Source of the DNA: Smittium culicis
Taxonomy: Eukaryota; Kickxellomycota; Harpellomycetes; Harpellales; Legeriomycetaceae
Direction: 5' to 3'
Length of the DNA stretch: 27,118 nt
Assembly (NCBI GenBank): GCA_001970855.1
Contig: LSSN01000129.1
Coordinates: forward strand, 2,207-29,324
A program made the position numbers and the translations under genes. The stretch's first letter is position 1. Every line of letters starts with the position of its first letter. Under the pieces are notes generated by a model. It saw nothing but the letters and a program-made list of their open reading frames with translations. It searched no databases and had not been told where the DNA came from. Positions 8,925 through 18,024 of the stretch are shown here, one piece after another.

Positions 8925-11207
8925 ATGCTTATTGTTTATCTATTATTGGCCATTAAATCGATATTGAAAATTGTAATAATTTCATTTTGCGGATACTATT
9001 TTGCTAGAAAAGGCCTCTTAACACAGAAATCATTAATTTTACTATCAAAAATAAATGTACAGCTATTTAACCCATGCCTTCTTTATTCTTACATGGTTGA
9101 GTCGCTTGATCTCAACATGTTTTTCAGTTCATGGCTTATACCTATTGTGTACTTTTACTATGGTATCGTTTCGTTAGCGTGGGTAAACATTTCTGGAAAA
9201 TTTCTTAATATCAAAGAGGACTATTCTGGAGTGCTATCGTATGCCGTATTTTTTTCAAATACAAACACTCTGCCTATACCATTACTAAAATCGATTCTCT
9301 TGAATCCCACTGTGGAATTTATGTTTAAAGATAGTCATGACTCTAACAAACTCATGGCATCAAGAGGAGTCGCGTTCGCTATAATGTTTGCTACGTTTAA
9401 TAACGTACTTAAATGGAGCTTAGGCACCGTACTAATTTCACGAAGCAAGAAAAGTGGTGAATGCAAAGCAATCGCTCTACCTAACAACACCTCAACAACA
9501 TCATCACTCATTTCCTTTCAATTATTTGGAGAATTACCCGTATTAACTAGCGCCAACTCTATCAAAAAAACTGATTTTTGTAAATCACCTTCAAACACAA
9601 GAAATGATGATTCAGATAGGAGTTTTTTAGGAAATAATAGCTCACAAGTTTATATCCATGCCGAGAAATCTTATAAAAACTCGAATATCAACACAAAGAC
9701 CGACAAAACTGATTCTCAGCTCAATATCTCTTTCTGTTCTTCATCACAATTATTAGATAACGAAAATTTTACGGCTATTCCAGAAGCTAATATTTTGGAA
9801 GAATCCCGAGCTAAAATTTATTACTATTCTAGTAAAATCATATCAGGGATCAAATCATGTATAAATATGCCAGTGATAGCCATCCTCTTGGCAATAATAA
9901 CCGTTTCGATCCCACAAGCAAAAAAAAGTTTTCTAGACATCAATTCAGTACCAAATGTGTTGTACGGTGCAATTTACATGTGTGGAGACGCCTGTATTCC
10001 AATGACAATGTTAACACTTGGTGGCCAACTGGGCCAAATTAATACTAAAAAAAATAAAAACAGCTCTGAAGAACAACTTGAACAATCGCTTTTCTGTATA
10101 TGTAAAAATTGGCTTTCTTCGGTATATTCAAGATCAACCAGAAGCTCGATGGATAGTATAGCAATTTCCAGCGATTTTGAAAATGATATACATGGTTCGA
10201 AAAATACTGATTTATCTTTACCTAATACCTTTGATGCTACATCTGCTTACTTTAAAAGCGAAAATTGCTCAACAAAAATATTTGAGCATTCGAAGATCGC
10301 TAATTATAGACGTGGCTCTTTTTCGAAATCTCGGAAACCAGATAATCTAGAAGAAATTGTATCAATCCAACAAAAAAATGGCGCAGAATTACACAGCAGC
10401 AAGTTTATTTCATCAAATTCCATCGAGAGTAGTTCTGAAGAATTTTCTGAAAATTTGAAAGATAGAGCAAGCACCAAAAAATTTAGTGTAGATACTGGCT
10501 TATCGAGAGCAAAAATTCAAAATCAAGGCAAACAATCAAGCAATACCAGGAAATTATCACTCACGATTGAGAACGAAAAAAATGGTTTAGAAAATAAACT
10601 CGGACAAAAAATGAATGGCTATCAATCGATTGGTGATAATTACGATTTTGAACATGGCGATCTGTGCGAACAATCTGAATACAAAAACGATGTAGACAAT
10701 TTTACACTTGCAGAACCAATTTCATCAAATTCGATATTCTCGAACAAAAATGAACTACCAAATTGCAGCCAGCTAAATACTAAACCTAATGCTGGAAGGA
10801 TCTCAAAAAATGTGAAGTTTCATACGAAAAAAAATTCAAATTGTATTGGCTCTGATTCTGAGACAGATATGGATGAACTGAATCAAGATAGTAAAAAAGG
10901 AGTTTTTATTGTAATTATGGGTAGATTTTTCATCGCTCCTGTATTATCAGCAGTATTCCTTGTTTCTCTGATTAAATATTTTCCAAATCAAGTTACTTTG
11001 TTATCCACTGATCCTGTATTCTTTTTCACACTACTTGTTTTATCAGCAACGCCTCCAACAATTAGCCTGATTACACTCACGCAATCATTAGAGATTTATG
11101 TAAACGATGCTGCAAATTTGCTCGTATATAGTTATATAGTCGGAATTTTCACAATTTCAATCCAAGCTGGCTTTTTTTTGCTCCTCACAAATTCTATTTT
11201 CAATTAA
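8925..11207 (+). CDS. PIN-like auxin efflux carrier family protein (Ecm3-type)
   Basis: A 760-residue polytopic membrane protein read in one exon from the first ATG (8925). It matches the fungal branch of the auxin-efflux-carrier (PIN-like) family. Members have two bundles of hydrophobic helices joined by a variable hydrophilic loop and are placed in endomembranes or the plasma membrane; the fungal substrate is uncertain. Helices occupy about residues 2-25, 38-60, 69-90, 100-125 and 148-172. A first Ser/Asn-rich loop covers about 173-305. Helices return at about 314-332 and 342-370. A second, larger Ser/Lys/Asn-rich loop covers about 371-657, followed by C-terminal helices from 659. Family-type signatures are FSNTNTLPIPLL (111-122), GDACIPMTMLTLGGQL (354-369) and SATPPTISLITLTQ (707-720). 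Two long loops make it larger than typical members (yeast Ecm3 is roughly 600 residues). The loops are open throughout and could be phosphoregulated. An AATAAA lies about 115 nt after the stop. Confidence 0.85.
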   Translation: MLIVYLLLAIKSILKIVIISFCGYYFARKGLLTQKSLILLSKINVQLFNPCLLYSYMVESLDLNMFFSSWLIPIVYFYYGIVSLAWVNISGKFLNIKEDYSGVLSYAVFFSNTNTLPIPLLKSILLNPTVEFMFKDSHDSNKLMASRGVAFAIMFATFNNVLKWSLGTVLISRSKKSGECKAIALPNNTSTTSSLISFQLFGELPVLTSANSIKKTDFCKSPSNTRNDDSDRSFLGNNSSQVYIHAEKSYKNSNINTKTDKTDSQLNISFCSSSQLLDNENFTAIPEANILEESRAKIYYYSSKIISGIKSCINMPVIAILLAIITVSIPQAKKSFLDINSVPNVLYGAIYMCGDACIPMTMLTLGGQLGQINTKKNKNSSEEQLEQSLFCICKNWLSSVYSRSTRSSMDSIAISSDFENDIHGSKNTDLSLPNTFDATSAYFKSENCSTKIFEHSKIANYRRGSFSKSRKPDNLEEIVSIQQKNGAELHSSKFISSNSIESSSEEFSENLKDRASTKKFSVDTGLSRAKIQNQGKQSSNTRKLSLTIENEKNGLENKLGQKMNGYQSIGDNYDFEHGDLCEQSEYKNDVDNFTLAEPISSNSIFSNKNELPNCSQLNTKPNAGRISKNVKFHTKKNSNCIGSDSETDMDELNQDSKKGVFIVIMGRFFIAPVLSAVFLVSLIKYFPNQVTLLSTDPVFFFTLLVLSATPPTISLITLTQSLEIYVNDAANLLVYSYIVGIFTISIQAGFFLLLTNSIFN

Positions 11208-13479
11208 AGAACCTACATATAATCATTAAACCTATTATCTTATTTAAAAAATTTTTAATCAAGTATTTTTATTGTATTTTTTAAATTGTTTTATTCGGTA
11301 TACAATAACAGAAATTTATTGAAATAAATGCATTTAAATTATGTCGTAGTATTTAAAGAATGAAAAATGTTTACAATGGCGCCCTTAGCGTTTTAATTTT
11401 TTTTCTCAATCTATTAAAAATGAGATCTAATCATCGAATAGATATTTTTAAAGAGCTTTAGAGATATTATATTTAATACTAAATACTTTTACTTGTAAAT
11501 TAATCACTAAAATCGCTTACATCTGCGTAAGTGTAAACTTTGGGAAATTATTTAACAATCTTATGATTTTTTGCTTTTTACAGCTCTCATATTTTCATAA
11601 ATATAAGCCTATTAGTAAATGCTGCTCATTTAAATTTAAAAACAGATTGATTAAAAATAAGCTAGAAAGACATGGTTTTACTATAATAGTGGTAGGTTTG
11701 AAAAAAAGAGTAAAATTAAGTCTTTCAGTATTAAAATATTCAAAAACTAATCTATTAATCATTTAATTATCAAGTTTCATCTATTACGATCGAATAAATA
11801 AGTTGTAGACTAAAAAGAAAAATAGCATCAACGCTACTATATTTAAATTTGATATTAAATCTCAAAAAAATTTAAACCCCCCTTAGACAAGAACTAAAGA
11901 AACTTGCCGGAGAATAGTTAGAAGAAATAGTTGGAATAAATTTAAACTGAACAATTTAGTATTTCATCGCCGATTTAACGTTTTTATTCTCGAATATATA
12001 TAAATTATAATCGAATTAAGACTTGTAAAATGTATCTAAAATTTAAATCATTTTCATTATTGAAAAAGCTAAAATTTGTATTAATAATGATTAAAATAGA
12101 ACCCCAAAATTGTGATGGTCCCTGTGAGTGTATATTTACAAACTAAATGGTTATCTGATAAGTATGGAATATTCTACCAATATTATTAAATATAAAATGT
12201 TCTATATCAATCACTATATTTGTTATTATAGACTAAAAGAATCAATAATGTAAACTAAATTCTAAAATTTACAAATAAAAAACGAATGGAATATGATATT
12301 ATTTAATTGAATTTATTTTTTCATAGAGGAAATCAAAAAAATCAATGGGATAATTCTTAATGATATTTAAAAACGGGTATATCATCGTTGAAACCACGTT
12401 TTAATATTATTTATCAGTATAAACCTATTTCATATCTATTCATGTGCGAAATGATCATGCTTTGTAGACTTATTGTTAGAGGGGTGTGATATATGAACAA
12501 TTGAAACCTGGTAAGATAATGGATAACAATATAGGCTACATTAGCCGCATTATAAGAAACAACAACAAAAGTTTGGAGAAAGAATTTTTTTATTTCTGGA
12601 GAAAAATTAGATTACATAGTATTACGAGTACTTTCTACTTATTATTTTTATAGCAAGAAATCGAATTCGGAATTTTCTTTTAATGAATTTCGTCTAATTT
12701 TGAAGCGAAAATTTATATTTAATATAGTAATTATCTTGTACTATATGTATAAACACAAACTTTGAGAATATCAAATATATATATATATTAATCTATATAT
12801 TTTAGTTTTGGTTCACATGAATATTTTTGAATATCGTATAAAAACGATATCTAGTGTTAAAAACTAAAGTTTGTAGTGTATATGTGAATATTAAGCATAC
12901 ATAGGGGGGGGGGTGTAGAATTGAGAAAAAAATTTTCGATGTCTAACAATGTATATCATTGTATCTTCATTGTTTGAACTAACTCGAAGATTGCTTTGAA
13001 CTGTAAGATTTACTGAACTTTGTGACCAATAAAAAATTAGGTAAAGTCAAGGCAAAATTTGGGCAAGAAAAAAGCTTTAGAGAATTTGGTTGAATACTTG
13101 AAGATATCGCTTGCTACTTGACTCAACAGCTGGCTGAGCTTAGTTGGCTAAGATGTCAAATTGCCAAAATTATGCCCTAGACTAAACATACATTTTTTAC
13201 ATCGGCATAAATTTAGTATTTCAGGCAAGGTAGAAAATAGTAGTATCGAAAGCTAAAATATTGCATATTTAACTATAAGTATAAGGGCCAATGATTGGGT
13301 CTCTGCATTTAATTTCCTTAACAAAGGATTTTAGGCTTAGGATTATGAAGGCATTGCGATTAGTCGAGAATAAAAACAGAGGAACAATTAGCAGAAACTT
13401 TTGTATGCAAGATATTTGAATTGTTTCAATTTTTAAGTAATTGGAAGCATTTTTGCTCATAGCTGAAAAAAAAAAATCC
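11208..13479. other. AT-rich spacer with G10 tract
   Basis: About 2.3 kb separates the transporter from the aminopeptidase gene, both on the plus strand. No gene is supported. It contains a run of 10 G at 12904-12913 and TA-rich stretches around 12775-12790. Open frames at 11563-11766 and 13269-13460 (minus) are short, compositionally biased and unlike any family. Confidence 0.55.
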
Positions 13480-13559
13480 GTTAAAGCTGCTGCTTCTTCG
13501 ATTATTGCTCAATCCTTCCTTCTTTAATCTTTTGTGTTTTTTCCCCCTTCACTTGGAAG
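13480..13559 (+). promoter_or_regulatory. pyrimidine-rich leader before the aminopeptidase start
   Basis: A stretch dominated by C and T (TCCTTCCTTCTTTAATC, then TTTTTTCCCCCTTCAC) ends just before the ATG at 13560. CT-rich tracts at this place are common in promoters and 5' leaders of highly expressed fungal genes. Its position supports 13560 as the start of the gene rather than a downstream ATG. No TATA box could be assigned with confidence. Confidence 0.4.
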
Positions 13560-16500
13560 ATGAAAAAGAGGTCTAGCTCCTACATGAGAAGAACTACAGA
13601 TACTATGCCGCTCAACGCAGGTAAGAATATTTAATTTACATTTCCATGAGCCATATATTTATGCAAAGACAGACCCTCCCAAGTCCGATTAACGCACACA
13701 TGTACACGCATGTACACATACACGATATCGAACCTTTCGATACTTGTACTCAAGCGCCATACCTTAACCTCAGAAGAGCCAATGCCTAAATTTGGCTGCC
13801 GCTCCACTACCCATGTTATTCGGATAACATTCTTCTTTGGCTCTAAGTTGTGGAAGCAGGCTTGAAGTTCATAACTACACACCTCTCTCTCTTGGTGATC
13901 TTTGGCTATTCACTTCTACCTCTTGTCTTAACAGCAGAAATGTAACTAGAATAAGCACCTCTTTAAGGGCTGATAGAGTAGAGTATGCGGTGCAGGAGAG
14001 TCTTAGCGCTTGATGGGCACTTTTGGGCTAAAAGCCACCACTCGTTTTTCAGCGCGTACTATTGACCCAACTGCCTGCATCTTCCCCTAATTCTATTCGC
14101 CTGCTCCGCTAGTCTGACCTGTGCACAGAACATACTATTGGCCATTGGCTGTACATCATTACTTGTGCGGGGGTCTTAGGCCAATTGGATCTACGTATAA
14201 TAGGTGGGATTGATGATATGGAGTGACACCTTTTGATTTTTTATTATTGTTAGATGCGAACTCTGCCGAATTTCTTCTGCCAAACAAACCTTCCAGAAAG
14301 CCTCGACTCGGCAGATTCAAAACCTTCTCTCTATTGATAGCTTCCATCGTTTTTGCCGCTATTTTACTAAATACTTTCTTCAACTCCAAGTCCCCGCTTA
14401 AAATGAACTCTAAAAATAACGAGGATCGTGTACTTTTACCAGGAAATGTCAAGCCTTCCCACTACGACTTGAATCTCACCCCTGATTTGGAAAAGCTAAC
14501 CTTTTCCGGCTCCGTCTCCATCGCTCTCGATGTCAAATTGGATACTACCCAGCTAGTTCTCCACTCTAACGAGCTCACCATATCTTCTGTCTCCTTGAAC
14601 GTCGATGGCAAATCTTCCCAAATTCCCGTTAACTCTCTGAGCTTTGATAAAAAAGATGAAACTGTCACTGTGCCTCTCTCGCACCCAATCAAGTCTGGTC
14701 AAACTGCTTCGCTCTACATGGAATTCTCTGGTGAGCTAAATGACTTAATGGCTGGCTTCTACCGCTCTAGATATACCGATTCCAACGGCAAAGAAAAGTA
14801 CATGGCCACCACTCAGTTCGAGCCTACTGATGCCCGTCGTGCCTTCCCTTGCTGGGATGAACCTGCCCTCAAAGCTACCTTCTCTGTCACCCTCAATTCC
14901 AAACCTGGCCTTACTGCCCTATCTAATATGGATGTCAAGGAGCAATCGACCGACCCCAAAACCGGTCTAGTTGCTTCCAAGTTTGAAATCACCCCTATCA
15001 TGTCCACTTACCTATTAGCCTTTATTGTTGGCGAACTTGAGTACATCGAAGACTACACTTCCGGAGAATACAACGGAAAACCTATCCGCTGCAGAGTTTA
15101 CACCCCACCTGGTCAAAAAGAGCGTGGTCGTTTTGCCCTTGGTGTTGCAACCAAAGCTCTTGAATTCTTTGCCCAATCCTTTGGTATTGCTTACCCTCTA
15201 CCTAAACTTGACCAAGTCGCCATCCCTGACTTTGAAGCAGGCGCTATGGAAAACTGGGGTCTTGTTACTTATCGTACTGTCGCATTACTCGTCGATGAAG
15301 CCACAAGTGGCTCTAGAGCTAAACAACAAGTCGCTGCTACCGTTAGTCACGAACTTGCCCATCAATGGTTTGGAAACCTCGTAACTATGGAATGGTGGAG
15401 TGAATTATGGCTCAACGAAGGTTTCGCAACCTGGGTTGGGAATTTGGCTGTTGATCACATCTTCCCTGAATGGCACTCTTGGACACAATTCCTTGTCGAT
15501 GACTACTCCCGCGCACTAACCCTCGACTCTATGCGCTCTTCTCACCCAATCCAAGTCCCTGTTCATCACTCTAGCGAAATCTCGCAAATCTTTGACATTA
15601 TCTCCTACTCCAAAGGTGCTAGTACCATCCGCATGCTCTCCAGCTTTTTAGGACTTGAAAATTTCTTAAAAGGTATCAAAATCTACTTACAACGCCATAA
15701 ATACAGCAACGCCTCTACCAATGACTTATGGGCTGCTCTCTCAGAAGCTTCCGGTCGCGATGTTGGTAAATTTATGAACCTATGGACACAAACCGTTGGT
15801 TACCCATTGCTCACTGTCACTGATTCTGATGACTCGAAATCTATTAACATTGTCCAAAACCGCTTCTTGTCCTCTGGAAATGCCACCGCTGATGAAGATA
15901 AATCTATCTGGTGGGTCCCACTTCTCCTTGGAACCTCGGCTGATCCTAAATCTTTCACTAATGATGTTTTATCTGACCGCTCAGTTAGCATCACTCTTCC
16001 TTCAGACTATACTCCAAGCGAAAACAGTTGGTATAAACTAAACACTGGCTCTGTATCTATCGCTAGAGTTAAATATAGCTCTAACGCTATCAAACAACTA
16101 TCTAAAGGCATTGTTCGTGGTGAAATTAGCGTTGACGATAGGATTGGCCTTATCTCTGATAGCTTTGCATTGGCTTTTAGTGGTCAGAGCAAAACTAGCG
16201 ATTTCTTGACCCTTCTCCAATCATACAAAAGCGAAACTAGCTTGGTCTCATGGCAAGAAATTTCTTCAAGATTCGACTCCCTTTTAGGAGCGTGGAGTGA
16301 AGAGCCCGAATCTGTTGTTGAAAAGCTACGCAAAGTCCAAATTGACTTGTTGATGCCTTTAATGAATTCTATGGGCTGGGATCCTAAACCTGATGAGGAT
16401 AGTCTCGCCTCTCGCCTAAGATCATTGGCTATTCGTTCTCTTGGTTTCTCCGGTGAACCTTCCGTTATCAAGGAAGCTAAAGCCAGATTTAACAGATTCT

Positions 16501-17048
16501 TGGTAGATGGCGACACTTCTGCCCTCCAAACTGATATAAGAGCCCCAGTATTTGCAATCGGTGTTCTTTACGGTGGCGAAGCTGAATATAATGTTGTCAA
16601 AGAATACTACTTAAATTCGGCTCTTCCTATGGATCAACGCCTAATTGCTTTGAATGCTTTGGGTTCTACTCGCGACCCTAAACTTGTCCAAAAGACCCTC
16701 GATTTTGTTCTCTCTGATAAAGTCCGCAACCAAGATATTTACAACGGTTTAGTATTCTTAAGCTTACACCGTGAAAGCCGTCAACTCTTATGGAACTGGT
16801 ACAAATCAAACTATGCTATTCTTGCCGAAAGATACCGTGCATCAATGGCATCTTTGGGCATACTCGTCAAGATTTGCGCTGGCGAGTTCACTACTTACGA
16901 AATGGCTAAGGAAGTTCAAGACTTTTTGAAAACTAAGGACTCCTCCAAATTCGAGCGTGCTTTGGATCAAACCCTTGAAAAAATCCGCGGTAAAGCTGAT
17001 TGGGTCGCCCGCGACAGAGACGATGTAAACAAATGGCTATCTAGCTAA
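13560..17048 (+). CDS. M1 zinc aminopeptidase, membrane-anchored (join 13560-13620, 14254-17048)
   Basis: A gluzincin (M1) aminopeptidase, which removes N-terminal residues from peptides. Two exons give 951 residues. The substrate-anchoring GAMEN motif is at about 350-354. The zinc site HELAH (386-390) and WLNEG (Glu409) form the HExxH-x18-E signature. The rest matches the N-terminal beta domain, the catalytic domain and the C-terminal alpha-helical ERAP1_C-like domain of the Aap1/Ape2/puromycin-sensitive group. The main frame is open from 14217 but lacks an ATG until 14403 (881 residues if used). An upstream exon starting MKKRSSSYMRR ends GCAG|GTAAGA, and its single spare base joins at TTGTTAG|ATGCG to make an Asp codon in frame. 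The joined N-terminus holds a basic cytosolic tail and a hydrophobic helix (about 42-63, FKTFSLLIASIVFAAILL), a type II signal-anchor. C-rich third codon positions suggest high expression. The catalytic identity is very sure; the first exon is likely (about 0.7). Confidence 0.9.
13621..14253 (+). other. intron 1 of the aminopeptidase gene (633 nt)
   Basis: Donor GTAAGA directly follows the first exon. The acceptor TTATTATTGTTAG comes after a T-rich tract, with a plausible branch site GTGAC about 27 nt before the AG. Flanking exons are in phase (1 base plus 2 bases making GAT). The intron is about ten times longer than the 65- and 76-94-nt introns of the Set3-type gene, and it is GC-richer than any spacer here. 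A further small exon inside cannot be excluded. Confidence 0.6.
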
Positions 17049-17678
17049 AAATTTACTCGCTCCCTTATCATTTTTATTCTCATTTATCTATTGTATTTTC
17101 ATATCTATGTGCATACAAATGCGTATTTAACCTGTAAACATTTTTTTAAATGCTTATTCTTTGAAAATAATAAAAAAAATATCTACTCCCAGCTACTATT
17201 AAAAATATTAAACACTTGTTTCTCGAGTTAATTTGTATTATTGTAATAAAAATAATCAAAAAAAAGGTATTTTTTTTATTATTAAAATGTATCTACTACC
17301 AATATCATATTATATCTTTTACAAATAGATTAAGATAAAAATATATATAACCCTGATAAATTATAGATAAATATAAATATATAAACTCATCCATACTTTT
17401 TTTTAGCTACTATTAAAATAAAAATTTGAGCATCCCGCTTTCCCAGACAACCATCAACAAATTCTGTGTAGTATTTAATAAAGTGGCACTCTTACTTCGT
17501 TATATCTCAGTTTTTTATAACACGCCCCAAAACATTCTCTTTTATTTTTGGGGGACGAAAAGATGGATCAGATCTTGTAAATAAGCAAATCGCGTATCTG
17601 GAAAATACTGCGGCTTTATTTTATTTTCTGTTTGGTTTTTTTTCTTTTTTTTTGATTAAATGGACTTGTAGTTGTAAT

Positions 17679-17710
<32 letters not shown>

Positions 17711-18024
17711 CAAATGTTGTGTAATACAAGTTCACTAAGCCCAATTTTAATCTAATTAAAAATGTATATAATAAGATGCGACTTTCAACTGAATACATAC
17801 ACTCTGCCCACTTTCATCATCAAGGTATTATATACTCTACTTGAATATCGGTTTAATGTGGGGGGAATAATAGAATAGAAAAGTAGCTTGATTTTATTAT
17901 ACTGTACACTAGAAAAAAAAAAGTTTGAAAAAGTTATCAAAAAATATATATATTTATATAAAGAGCTAAAATGCTGTCGGTTTGATTATAATTATTTACA
18001 CGTCATATCATTTAGAGAAAATTT
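17049..18024. other. spacer between convergent genes, with T30 tract
   Basis: It holds the 3' regions of the aminopeptidase (+) and the Set3-type gene (-). AT-rich throughout, with a run of 30 T at 17681-17710 and a moderately GC-richer patch near 17430-17580. No gene is supported. Confidence 0.7.

Noticed and set aside
11563..11766. 67-codon plus-strand open frame after the transporter
   Set aside because: Short and Lys/Leu/Ile-rich, without motif, neighbour or start-site support.
13269..13460. 63-codon minus-strand open frame upstream of the aminopeptidase
   Set aside because: No family resemblance, and it lies just before the leader of the opposite-strand gene. Its composition is no better than chance.
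13631..13882. 83-codon minus-strand open frame
   Set aside because: Lies inside the inferred 633-nt aminopeptidase intron. It has no recognisable domain; GC-richer DNA has fewer stops by chance.
15025..15384. 119-codon plus-strand frame inside the aminopeptidase gene
   Set aside because: An out-of-frame shadow of the conserved M1 catalytic region, including the GAMEN and HELAH codons.
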